NCBI GenBank assembly: GCA_934716995.1
Contig: CAKUYO010000050.1
Location: 1 to 12,851 of the forward strand
From: an uncultured Bacteroidales bacterium
Lineage (GTDB): Bacteria > Bacteroidota > Bacteroidia > Bacteroidales > Paludibacteraceae
Direction: 5' to 3'
DNA length: 12,851 bases
Shown here: positions 1 through 7,251 of the stretch, one piece after another
Layout of the letters: every line of letters starts with the position of its first letter
Position numbering within the stretch: the first letter of the stretch is position 1
Translations under genes and position numbers: made by a program
Notes under the pieces: generated by a model
The model's database searches: none
Told to the model about the DNA's origin: nothing
The model's input: only the letters and a program-made list of their open reading frames with translations

Positions 1-260
1 CTGCTCTTCAAACCTGGAAAGTGCTAGAAATCAAGATTTCATGCGGGTTAATGCCGTGATGCATTCGCAATGGCTTGAGGGTTGCGTTTGTTACATCGTT
101 TTGGTATAACAACTCACAACCTCGCAATGGCTCGACACCTGCAAATTGATGTCATAATCGTGCATTTTTCGGGTTCGTTCTTGGGAACAATGCGATACAG
201 GTGTGAGGAAAAGGGGAGGGGATGTCGGATACGGTGGTCGTTCTGGGGAACAGAGCAACA
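1..260. other. Apparently non-coding stretch downstream of the AlbA-domain gene
   Basis: No convincing gene is visible. Short open frames on both strands lack a ribosome binding site and recognisable protein features. A plus-strand frame open from the left edge to about position 108 could be the tail of an upstream gene, but there is no support for it. The stretch contains a perfect palindrome GAAATC-AA-GATTTC at 27-40 and a larger dyad with flanking direct repeats at 65-132. I see no GC-rich stem with a T-run that would serve as a clear terminator for the minus-strand gene ending at 261. Confidence 0.5.
65..132. repeat. Dyad flanked by two copies of an 11-bp direct repeat
   Basis: TCGCAATGGCT occurs at 65-75 and again at 122-132. 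Between them lies an interrupted inverted repeat: GAGGGTTG (77-84) and TTGTTA (88-93) pair with TAACAA (107-112) and CAACCTC (117-123), leaving a 13-nt centre. The dyad with flanking direct repeats resembles a protein-binding or recombination site. No recombinase gene lies in the window, so its role is unknown. Confidence 0.4.
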
Positions 261-1769
261 TTACAGAGGGTCGTGGTTGATTACATAAATAGTGCTGCGA
301 GAAGCACCTTGTTTGTTCAGCCACCGGTCATCTACCATCTTGACTAAAAGGTTTCGTGCGCGACGCTGCCCGATGTTTAACAAAGTAGCGGCTTGGGTAG
401 TCGTGATGGATGGATTTTCGAGGACATAATTGTAAATTTGCCGCTCCTGTTCATTTGTCGGCACTTTATCGGCACTTTGTCGGCACTTTGTCGGCACTTT
501 ATCGGCACTTTCCCGGCACTGCTCATTGTTTGTCGGCACTTTGTCGGCACTCACATTATTCTGAGGAATGTCCGGAGCAGCACTGGCGGTATTCAGTTGG
601 TTTCGATAGATATTGATACGCAAATCAACTTCGCCGCCGATAAATTCTGGATCACGAAGACCATAGGCCTTGACTTTTCCCATGATGCGTGGAATGCCAC
701 TGCCCCAGTGTTCGATGAGATTCATATAGGCAAACGCATAGGCGAGAGCTTCATTACGGATTTTAGAGTATCCCTTTTTCATGCGTTCCAAGGTCTGCCC
801 CATTGGAAGTTTTCCTGGAGAAGTGATTTCGAGGCGGTTATCATAGAGAGCAATCTGAATGTTACCATGATCCAGATAGCTGCGGTGAACTACAGCATTG
901 ACAATCAGCTCACGAATAGCATCGGGGGGGATTTCGTAAACGTCCTGTCGGTAGACGCCATTGAAAGAAGCACCCATGCGGATATTACGGAGTACAAACT
1001 GATAGGCCTGCTCAATCTGTTCCCAGAGAGGACCAGTGTATTCACGACGGTCTACGAAGATTTCTTTTGTAATACCTTTGAACACGCCGCATTGGATAGC
1101 AAAATGAAGCGGACCGGTGCCCGTCAGGATGGCATAGGCATTTGTGGGATAGTGCTTTTTATCCTGTTCGACAAGGATACCCCAAGAGCATAGCTGCTGA
1201 ATACCAACATTACGAATGGCAGCCTTTTGCTCATCGGTAAGGGCGTTCTTTAATGCCTGTTTTCTCATGTCCTTGCAAAGAGCTGTGATGTCAGATTTGG
1301 TGATTTTCCAGCCAGTGCAAAGCGTCTGATCAAAATGTCGATTACTGCCTTCAAAGGTCAGTTCTTTGATCATGGCTTCATCAGCAAGGCGCGTAGTGCC
1401 AGAAACCCGGACAAATACGCCATTTTCTTTGCCAAGAGATTTGATGTAGTAAGGACGCTGCCGACCTTCAAAAATTTCGACGATAATAGCTGTCTTTCCA
1501 CCGAAATCTTGCAATGTGATATCGGGAATAATCGCAGGTTCGCAACTATCGGATATGGCATTTGCAATGGCATCCATCACTCGAAATACATCTTCTTTTG
1601 GAAAACCGATGACCTCTTTAGTGTCATCGACAACACCAAAAACGATTTTACCGCCGCCACCATTTGAAAAGGCGACAACGGACTTCATATACTTGATGCT
1701 TTTTTCTGGAAGCCTTTCCTTGAATTCAACGTTTTTGGACTCTCCAGCGAGAATATCATCAATGGTCAT
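261..1769 (-). CDS. AlbA_2/Schlafen-type ATP-binding transcriptional regulator (COG2865-like)
   Basis: This 502-residue protein has the architecture of the AlbA_2 (Schlafen AlbA_2, 'divergent AAA-4') regulators. Residues about 8-140 form the nucleic-acid-binding AlbA_2 module, with E10, the EFKE stretch at 15-18 and a glycine-rich SNGGGGKIVFGV segment at 35-46. Residues about 285-390 form a GHKL-like C-terminal ATPase module, with ELIVNAVVHRSY at 287-298 and HWGSGIPRI at 354-362. A linker with three SADKVPT repeats (407-438) leads to a winged helix at about 441-498. The ATG start is backed by GAGGTGA about 6 nt upstream and a promoter at 1801-1829. It is a unit of its own, 172 bp downstream of the large operon on the same strand. 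Such proteins are usually regarded as DNA- or RNA-binding regulators, often near mobile or defence loci; the target here is unknown. Family confidence is high, function low. Confidence 0.85.
   Translation of the reverse strand: MTIDDILAGESKNVEFKERLPEKSIKYMKSVVAFSNGGGGKIVFGVVDDTKEVIGFPKEDVFRVMDAIANAISDSCEPAIIPDITLQDFGGKTAIIVEIFEGRQRPYYIKSLGKENGVFVRVSGTTRLADEAMIKELTFEGSNRHFDQTLCTGWKITKSDITALCKDMRKQALKNALTDEQKAAIRNVGIQQLCSWGILVEQDKKHYPTNAYAILTGTGPLHFAIQCGVFKGITKEIFVDRREYTGPLWEQIEQAYQFVLRNIRMGASFNGVYRQDVYEIPPDAIRELIVNAVVHRSYLDHGNIQIALYDNRLEITSPGKLPMGQTLERMKKGYSKIRNEALAYAFAYMNLIEHWGSGIPRIMGKVKAYGLRDPEFIGGEVDLRINIYRNQLNTASAAPDIPQNNVSADKVPTNNEQCRESADKVPTKCRQSADKVPTNEQERQIYNYVLENPSITTTQAATLLNIGQRRARNLLVKMVDDRWLNKQGASRSTIYVINHDPL
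458..552 (-). repeat. 11-bp tandem repeat inside the AlbA-domain gene
   Basis: On the plus strand the unit TCGGCACTTTN is repeated head to tail at 458-468, 469-479, 480-490, 491-501 and 502-512. A sixth degenerate copy lies at 513-521, and two more follow at 533-543 and 544-550. Since 11 is not a multiple of three, successive units are read in different frames: three units make one 11-residue period containing SADKVPT and KCRQ. Gain or loss of a single unit shifts the frame ahead of the winged helix. Confidence 0.9.
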
Positions 1770-1800
1770 GGGTGGTCACCTCACTTGTGTTCTTGATTTA

Positions 1801-1829
1801 ATAGTACCATGGAAATACTGGGATTTCAA
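1801..1829 (-). promoter_or_regulatory. Sigma-A-type promoter of the AlbA-domain gene
   Basis: Read on the minus strand, a -35 box TTGAAA (1824-1829) is followed by a 17-bp spacer and a -10 box TACTAT (1801-1806). The -10 has an upstream TG in the extended -10 position (TGGTACTAT). Transcription would begin near 1794, leaving a leader of roughly 25 nt with GAGGTGA before the ATG at 1769. This makes the gene independent of the operon upstream. The rest of the 1770-1941 gap holds only a short palindrome TGCAAA-TT-TTTGCA (1914-1927). Confidence 0.7.
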
Positions 1830-1941
1830 CAAAAATGCCTGTTGTTCAAATGATTTGTAGGTGCAGATTTCCAATTTGATTACAGCATATATTCAATAAG
1901 TTCTTCGGTTGTTTGCAAATTTTTGCAGGATATAATTTATC

Positions 1942-2622
1942 TTAAGTATCCCAGTTTTTAGCCAAATCAAGAGCAAATGAAATATCGGAAGCATGAATTA
2001 TTCCAGCGTTTTCCTTAACATAAAGTGGGATTTGTGTATTTGTTTCTTCGTCAAAAACGAACTTCTTTTCAAATTCGTATCCACTGATTACACCTGCAAT
2101 AGAAAAAAATGTATTGTCTGCCTTTTTATAACAAACTGGGCCACCAGAAAATCCGGGATTATTATGACCATCTAGAAATAACAAAGAGGGACTCGGCTTA
2201 AGCATACCGGAAAAAACGGCTTTTTTTACAAACGGAACTGGAGCAAAACTATTAGGAAAAGTTGTAACAAAGTTGTCATAGCTATAAGGATATCCTAAAA
2301 AATAAACGTCTTGACCATAAATCAAATCTGCCGATGTTAGATTGTTTTGCATTTTATCAGATACTTCATAATAGGGATGGGTTTTCATTACAGCGATATC
2401 AATTCTTGTATCCACAGGATATTTGATAGAAACTGTAAATGTTTGGTATTGACCGTTGATGAGCAGTTCTATTGATGCAGTTATAGGAAATCCGGCACTT
2501 TCAAAAATATGTTTAGCAGTAACTAGATACTGAATGTTATTTTCCTCAATAGTAAAAGCTGTTGCACATGAATCATGATATTTGATCCGGAATGTTCTTG
2601 TTAAAACATCATACGAAACCAT
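1942..2622 (-). CDS. Trypsin-like serine peptidase, cytoplasmic
   Basis: A 226-residue chymotrypsin-fold peptidase with a complete catalytic triad: H38 in VTAKH (34-38), D75 in RIDIAVMK (73-80) and S159 in NPGFSGGP (155-162). The glycine after the nucleophile and the bacterial TAKH/GFSGG signatures match the HtrA/trypsin-2 peptidase family. There is no PDZ domain, signal peptide or membrane segment, so it probably acts in the cytoplasm. I chose the ATG at 2622 over an in-frame ATG at 2712 because a perfect GGAGGA lies 6 nt upstream and because the longer form would overlap the preceding gene by 53 bp. It is the last gene of the operon, 37 bp after the radical SAM gene. Stand-alone intracellular trypsin-like peptidases often occur in bacterial signalling and conflict gene clusters. 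The substrate is unknown; the H-x-S repeat protein or a phosphorylated partner are guesses. Confidence 0.85.
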   Translation of the reverse strand: MVSYDVLTRTFRIKYHDSCATAFTIEENNIQYLVTAKHIFESAGFPITASIELLINGQYQTFTVSIKYPVDTRIDIAVMKTHPYYEVSDKMQNNLTSADLIYGQDVYFLGYPYSYDNFVTTFPNSFAPVPFVKKAVFSGMLKPSPSLLFLDGHNNPGFSGGPVCYKKADNTFFSIAGVISGYEFEKKFVFDEETNTQIPLYVKENAGIIHASDISFALDLAKNWDT

Positions 2623-2628
2623 AATGCA

Positions 2629-2634
2629 TCCTCC
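2629..2634 (-). promoter_or_regulatory. Strong ribosome binding site of the peptidase gene
   Basis: GGAGGA on the minus strand lies 6 nt before the ATG at 2620-2622. It is the best Shine-Dalgarno sequence in the operon. It decides the start of the peptidase in favour of the 226-residue form and suggests that this last gene is translated independently of the radical SAM gene. Confidence 0.8.
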
Positions 2635-2659
2635 AAACATAAAACCTTTGAAATGGCCT

Positions 2660-3220
2660 TTAAAATTGATGTGGTATTCCAATCGCATATAAACGGTTAT
2701 CCGAAAGAACAAGTTGGCTTTCGCGTTCCCAATTATCTACATTTCTGTATCGTTCAGAGAGGGAGTCCTTTAAAATGTAAATATTTTGGTTTGATGATCC
2801 ACGAATGCTCATATTATCGTTCAATTCATCTATATAAGGGCCATCAATCAAAACACCGATATATGGAAGCAGTTGATTGAGTACATAATTTTTTTGGATT
2901 TCTTCAAATGTATAACCCGTATATACGAGAATGTCTTCAATACCTAGAAACCTAATTTTTGCGAGCAGTTCTTTTAATGGTTCTGGCTGATAGAAAGGGT
3001 CTCCACCCGTTATCGTAATGCCGTCAATTTTATCTCTAAACTGCTCGATTCTCTCTATAATAAACTCGACAGAAACAGTTTTGTCCGGCTGAGTTGTTTG
3101 CAATTCTGGATTAGAACAGTTTTTGCACTGCCGGGGACATCCTATAGTCCAAATACCAAGTCTTTTTCCATATCCGAGTGTTTTTACAGGATAAAATAAT
3201 CGATCAATTTGAATCCTCAT
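2660..3220 (-). CDS. Small NrdG-like radical SAM protein (single 4Fe-4S cluster)
   Basis: A 186-residue radical SAM protein. The cluster motif C-x3-C-x2-C is CPRQCKNC with C28, C32 and C35, and the SAM-contacting 'GGEP' position reads ITGGDPFYQP after about residue 70. Length and N-terminal layout match the activating-enzyme group (NrdG, pyruvate formate-lyase activases). It has no extra cysteine-rich SPASM or twitch region of the kind most peptide-modifying radical SAM enzymes carry. No anaerobic ribonucleotide reductase or other glycyl-radical enzyme lies nearby, so the usual partner is missing. The start codon overlaps the FHA gene by 17 bp, indicating translational coupling. It may activate a glycyl-radical enzyme elsewhere or modify a protein of this operon; the latter is inferred from position only. 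Family confidence is high, substrate unknown. Confidence 0.85.
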   Translation of the reverse strand: MRIQIDRLFYPVKTLGYGKRLGIWTIGCPRQCKNCSNPELQTTQPDKTVSVEFIIERIEQFRDKIDGITITGGDPFYQPEPLKELLAKIRFLGIEDILVYTGYTFEEIQKNYVLNQLLPYIGVLIDGPYIDELNDNMSIRGSSNQNIYILKDSLSERYRNVDNWERESQLVLSDNRLYAIGIPHQF

Positions 3221-3638
3221 GACAAGTTACCTTAAAAGCAACATCAGCAAAGCGTAGAACATCGTCAGAATGTAACTCCACTGTCTCGCCTTTTAATAGC
3301 CTTTTGTCATTTACAAATGTCCCGTTAGTGCTTTCATCTGTTACCCAAAAGGCACCATTTTCAAGCTTGAGTTTTGCATGATAGCGGCTTGTGTAATCGC
3401 TTGCATTCAACAAATCCGCAAGATCAGAAGACATTCGGCCAACTTCGATATTTTCACAGACAGGGAATTCCATTCCGTTATTAACGGAAGTAAGAAGCCA
3501 TGATTTTTTTTGTGGGAGGGAAGAATCGTTTTGCTCAGTTGGCTGAACAAATGCCAAATCTGCACCACACTCTTCACACGCCATTGCTGAAATCGGGTTT
3601 GCATGACCGCAAAATTCACAGATTCTGACTTCAGCCAT
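3204..3638 (-). CDS. Zinc-ribbon plus FHA domain protein (phospho-threonine reader)
   Basis: A 144-residue two-module protein. Residues 7-24 form a short zinc ribbon with two CxxC knuckles (C7/C10 and C21/C24). Residues about 45-140 form a forkhead-associated domain with all hallmark residues: GR at 67-68, SRYH at 84-87 and STNGTFVN at 103-110. FHA domains bind phospho-threonine peptides, so this is the natural reader of the kinase encoded two genes upstream and erased by the PP2C phosphatase. Size and layout resemble small FHA adaptors such as GarA/OdhI and the zinc-ribbon FHA proteins of Firmicutes. It overlaps the coiled-coil gene before it by 8 bp and the radical SAM gene after it by 17 bp. 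It lacks membrane segments and presumably acts in the cytoplasm as the adaptor of the complex. Confidence 0.92.
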   Translation of the reverse strand: MAEVRICEFCGHANPISAMACEECGADLAFVQPTEQNDSSLPQKKSWLLTSVNNGMEFPVCENIEVGRMSSDLADLLNASDYTSRYHAKLKLENGAFWVTDESTNGTFVNDKRLLKGETVELHSDDVLRFADVAFKVTCHEDSN

Positions 3639-4851
3639 CTATATACATCTTCTTTCTTTTTTGAGTGGAAGCTCGGCGGCTGTCCGATTGCCAAGTAGTG
3701 TCAACAAATCGGACGTATTCCTCTGAAGGAGGATATACCTTTTCATCTGTAAGAATTATACCGCGTTCTTTTAATTTTTCTTTTACTTTTGGATAGTCAG
3801 GGCAAAAGCGTTGCATATCTTGGCATATTTCTGCTTTACTTGCGTTGGCACTAGATTTTCCAACTACTTCAAACATAACTGCCCCATCCGTTGAAGATGC
3901 AACATTAACAAAAGAATTAGGCGTATAGTCAAATTCCTTCTTTTCAATTGTGCGTGTTTTAGTAGTCAAAGTCGTTGTATCACATACTGAATAGCCTAGT
4001 TCTGCCATAGATTCCTTTAGCGCAGTTCCGACGTATTCAGCTAGTGTATGTTGCTCTAGTTCTTTTTTCATCAATTCAATTTGTTGATGAAGTGCATCCT
4101 TATCCTGTGGGAATTCATCAGCGGATTTTCCCAAAAGTGTGCATAACGATTCATACTCTGTTCGAGCGGCAATTATGGTATGCTGATCCAATTGATTTTC
4201 TGTTACAACTGCTTGACGGCGCATACGAAGTTCCCGAATTTTATAGTTATCATCAAGATATTCGTTTTGAAAAATATTCTGGATAATGGTTAGATATTCT
4301 GTAGGGGTAGCTATGTTTTTAGCTGCAAGGAGTGCCTGATGGTATTCTTCTAACAGCTTTTGGGAGACGGTCTGATATTGATGCTTTTTGATTGATGCCC
4401 AATCCGCTTCTTGAAACTGCTGTTCCTTTCTTGTTGTACGAGCCTGTTCATAAACGCTTTTCAATCTATTGTCAAGCATTTTTACGGTTGCAATACTACC
4501 ACTTACCATTACCTTTGCTTCTTTACATTTGGCATAGGCTAATGATAACACATCCGAGGATTCAGAGTAAGGAATATCGAGAATTTGAACTTCTAAAATA
4601 CTTTTAATTGCTTTTTCTAATTCAGAAACTTCTGCCGAATCAATGTTAGCTAAGTGCAGCTTGTCGAGATGGCTCAAATAATCCTCTTTTTGAAAGTCTT
4701 TAATTTGCTGTTGAAGAGAATTGTTAGCATTCTTTATATCAGCGATTAAACGATTCTTCTTTTCGAGTTCCAAACGCTCCTGTTCAGCCTTTAGTAATTG
4801 TTCGGCTCTGTAGAGTTCAACAAGCGCGTGACTATATTTAGGTCCGCTCAT
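3631..4851 (-). CDS. Coiled-coil protein of unknown function in the kinase operon
   Basis: I do not recognise a named domain in this 406-residue soluble protein. It begins MSGPKYS. Heptad-rich helical stretches follow at about residues 11-55, with QEE/KKN-type charged repeats, and again over much of the middle. A more globular C-terminal part of about 120 residues contains MFEVVGKSS and ends in a basic tail. I chose the ATG at 4851 over a GTG four codons upstream. That ATG overlaps the kinase stop codon (TAATG), has GGGGTGG about 9 nt upstream, and gives the MSGPK-type start that I recall in similar small coiled-coil proteins. There is no signal or membrane segment. Its place between kinase and FHA genes, with overlaps on both sides, suggests a scaffold or kinase substrate; that is inference. 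Confidence 0.75.
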   Translation of the reverse strand: MSGPKYSHALVELYRAEQLLKAEQERLELEKKNRLIADIKNANNSLQQQIKDFQKEDYLSHLDKLHLANIDSAEVSELEKAIKSILEVQILDIPYSESSDVLSLAYAKCKEAKVMVSGSIATVKMLDNRLKSVYEQARTTRKEQQFQEADWASIKKHQYQTVSQKLLEEYHQALLAAKNIATPTEYLTIIQNIFQNEYLDDNYKIRELRMRRQAVVTENQLDQHTIIAARTEYESLCTLLGKSADEFPQDKDALHQQIELMKKELEQHTLAEYVGTALKESMAELGYSVCDTTTLTTKTRTIEKKEFDYTPNSFVNVASSTDGAVMFEVVGKSSANASKAEICQDMQRFCPDYPKVKEKLKERGIILTDEKVYPPSEEYVRFVDTTWQSDSRRASTQKRKKMYIDG

Positions 4852-6527
4852 TATGTATTCCACCCCGATTTATTTATCATGTCTTTCCATTGCAGAACCT
4901 GTGTTTCATATCCGAGACTACGAACCCATGCAGGAAAGAACTCGCTGTTCATTATCCTCCGGCAGGATACTTCACATTTCTGATGATCAAGAGAAGTAAG
5001 ATAACTACTTAATTCTTCCAAAGTGGAAAAACTTTTTTCATCAAGATCAAAGCCCTTTAAAGGGTTTAAAATATATGCTATCTCTAGGTAATCCTCTCTT
5101 GTAACCGTACCGCTTTTTTCATACTGCGTTAGCTTATCGGATAAGTCTGATGTCAGTTGTTGATGTAGATCCAGATAAAATTGAAGACTCCCATCCGTTA
5201 TAAGTGAAGCACAAATGGTCATTGATGCTGGAAAACTTTCTAACATACAGCGTCCAAGTTCCGCAGTTGTACCAAATTCATGCTGTTTATAGCTTAAAGG
5301 AGCATTGGGATCGAGGAGATACTGCAATCTAAACGCAGCTGCGTCTTTGTTGGACATTTCTCTAAGATCAATGCACTGAGAAACTAAATCTTCACCATAA
5401 AGAGCTAAATATTTTTCGACAAGACCACGGTACAGGTGCTTTTTGGCATTTGTCCAATCTTTAGCGAAAGCGCGCTCTAGTTCAGGTAGGCTGTAATAGT
5501 ACATATTGGCAAACCGATATGGACGAGCCTTTTCACCGGTAAGCGTTTTTCTTTCCTGCCCTTGAATGGGCAGTTCAAAATCCTTTCCCTCAACCCAATC
5601 GCAAACCTCTTTATATCCCCAGCGAAGATTTCTATCCTTTATAGTAAGGCCGCGAATGAGTGCTTGCAACCGAGGATTAACTGAAGATGGAATGTTAAGG
5701 TTTTCATTAACCGTTTGAAAAAGAATCTGCATATCGGTCATACCCTCAAAAGGATCATGTCCAAGCAGAATATGCAAAAGAGTGACTCCGAAAGAATAAT
5801 AATCAGATTCTTTTGAGATATAGCCAGTACTTGTTTCAGGCGCAGCATATCCAAGAGTTCTTGCCATACCGGTAGCGCGAACACTCATATTAGTACTTAA
5901 TACTGAACTAATGCCAAAATCTCCAATAACAACATTCGTCCTATTATTGGAAAAGAAAATGTTACTTGGCTTTATATCCCGATGCACAATGTGAACTTGA
6001 TGTAATGCATGAAGGCCATCATTGATTCCCGGTATAACGACTGTCGAAAGAAGCTGCTCATCAATGGGAAGATTATGGCCCAAATCAAGTTCATCATAGT
6101 ATGGAAGTACTTCATAATATCGCCTCTGCCAAACATCGCTTTCGATAACAGGCATAATATGAATATTCCCAATTTCAGCCAATGTCTGCCTTAACTCGGT
6201 TTTGGGCTGAATATTCTGGTGGAATACTTTAAGAACACATTGCTTGTTCCCATCGCTGCAAAGAAGTAATGTTGCTTCGCCGGTGTTCTCGGCCAGAACC
6301 TTTGCTACCTTGAATCGATTAATTTGAGCATTTTCTTGAAGTAAACTAGCAGGTGAAGGATTGTTGCCGTTTAAAATTTGTGTTGTACGGTCAGGTTCAT
6401 GTTTTTCTGTATTTAAGATTGCAGTTTCACGTTCAGATGCATTATTTTGAATTCGTGTAGTTCGAGAAGGATTCAAACCAATGCTTTTGAAAATACTCGT
6501 TTGACGAGAATTGTTTTTCGGATTCAT
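4851..6527 (-). CDS. Hanks-type Ser/Thr protein kinase with phospho-motif tail
   Basis: A 558-residue protein. Residues 1-65 are a disordered tail with four R-x-T-x-I motifs (R8-T10-I12, R22-T24-I26, R33-T35-I37, R47-T49-I51). Three of them are followed by F or L, as in known FHA-docking sites. The kinase domain spans about 70-320: K100 in VLKVF, HRDIKPSN at 182-189, DFG at 203-205 and APE at 229-231. All catalytic residues are present, although the glycine loop is weak (NTGEAT, 81-86). About 230 C-terminal residues are helical and unrecognised. There is no membrane segment or PASTA repeat, unlike PrkC-type kinases, so it is cytoplasmic. The ATG is preceded by GAGGT, 13 bp after the phosphatase stop, and the stop codon overlaps the next start. 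With the PP2C and FHA genes it forms a write-erase-read phosphorylation module. Confidence 0.93.
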   Translation of the reverse strand: MNPKNNSRQTSIFKSIGLNPSRTTRIQNNASERETAILNTEKHEPDRTTQILNGNNPSPASLLQENAQINRFKVAKVLAENTGEATLLLCSDGNKQCVLKVFHQNIQPKTELRQTLAEIGNIHIMPVIESDVWQRRYYEVLPYYDELDLGHNLPIDEQLLSTVVIPGINDGLHALHQVHIVHRDIKPSNIFFSNNRTNVVIGDFGISSVLSTNMSVRATGMARTLGYAAPETSTGYISKESDYYSFGVTLLHILLGHDPFEGMTDMQILFQTVNENLNIPSSVNPRLQALIRGLTIKDRNLRWGYKEVCDWVEGKDFELPIQGQERKTLTGEKARPYRFANMYYYSLPELERAFAKDWTNAKKHLYRGLVEKYLALYGEDLVSQCIDLREMSNKDAAAFRLQYLLDPNAPLSYKQHEFGTTAELGRCMLESFPASMTICASLITDGSLQFYLDLHQQLTSDLSDKLTQYEKSGTVTREDYLEIAYILNPLKGFDLDEKSFSTLEELSSYLTSLDHQKCEVSCRRIMNSEFFPAWVRSLGYETQVLQWKDMINKSGWNT

Positions 6528-6540
6528 TGCAAAACCTCAT

Positions 6541-7251
6541 TTAGCTTTCCAAGTAAATGATTGAAATATTATCATTTCCACCTTGCGCCATGGCTTCATG
6601 ATAGAGTTTTCTAATTGCATCAGCTGGCTTCGTATCTGCCATTAGATCTTCCATATCATCAATTGACACCAAATCTGTCAATCCATCGCTACATAACAAA
6701 AAATTTTGTGGCGTTGGAATTTCCTTTATATGAAAGTCTGTCTCCAAATGCTGCTTTCCAACATACTGAAGTAACGGCGGTTTCACATTTGTAGATTCAT
6801 CAGGATTAAACCCAGTCAAGCCATATATTGTATCTTCAATGCTGAGTGTTTGAAGAAATCCGTTGTTTAGAGAAAACGCAGGGCTATCTCCAATATTGAA
6901 TGAAAGTGCCACATTATCAAGGAAAAGTATACCAACAATAGTCGATGCAGTGTCGATTCCATCTTTTGACGCTTGATTAAAGACGAAATCATTCATGGAT
7001 TTCAGGTATAATTGCAGTTCATCTTTTGATGTTGGAATTGCGTAATTTAATGCGTACTCCATTATCTTTCGTACTGCATACGATCCATCTTGAACACTTC
7101 CGACTCCGTCAGCAACAAAAAACAATCCCGGTTTATCACAACTTATCTTTATGCTGACTGCATTTCCAAGTCCGACAGTTCCAGATAGAAAAATACCATC
7201 TTGATTTTGAGTTCGGACGATACCTTTATTAGTAAATCCATATCCAGTCAT
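6541..7251 (-). CDS. PP2C-family Ser/Thr protein phosphatase
   Basis: A 236-residue minimal PP2C (PPM) phosphatase of the Stp1/PrpC/PppA type. The metal-binding and structural motifs appear in order: RTQNQD ending at D18, FVADGVGS at 45-52 with D48 and G49, a central FNIGDSPAF, then LLCSDGLTD and GGNDNIS close to the C-terminus. All expected aspartates are present, so it should be an active Mn/Mg-dependent phosphatase. It begins directly after the TAA of the AAA+ gene with no gap, and the kinase follows after 13 bp. It would reverse the kinase's action on partners in the operon. It is soluble, with no signal peptide. Confidence 0.93.
   Translation of the reverse strand: MTGYGFTNKGIVRTQNQDGIFLSGTVGLGNAVSIKISCDKPGLFFVADGVGSVQDGSYAVRKIMEYALNYAIPTSKDELQLYLKSMNDFVFNQASKDGIDTASTIVGILFLDNVALSFNIGDSPAFSLNNGFLQTLSIEDTIYGLTGFNPDESTNVKPPLLQYVGKQHLETDFHIKEIPTPQNFLLCSDGLTDLVSIDDMEDLMADTKPADAIRKLYHEAMAQGGNDNISIIYLES

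Noticed and set aside
458..552. Short regularly repeated sequence as a CRISPR array
   Set aside because: The repeats are 11 bp with no unique spacers between most copies, and they lie inside a continuous coding frame.
393..1193. Long open frame on the plus strand
   Set aside because: It lies entirely opposite the AlbA-domain gene, which has clear domain motifs, a promoter and a ribosome binding site. The plus-strand product shows no recognisable features and its openness comes from the gene underneath.
1914..1927. Palindrome TGCAAA-TT-TTTGCA just after the operon as a terminator
   Set aside because: The stem is six AT-rich pairs with a 2-nt loop and no T-run follows on the minus strand, so it does not meet the form of an intrinsic terminator.
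2623..2712. Longer start of the peptidase at the upstream in-frame ATG (2712)
   Set aside because: It would overlap the radical SAM gene by 53 bp, lacks a good ribosome site, and adds residues without family similarity. The ATG at 2622 has a perfect GGAGGA.
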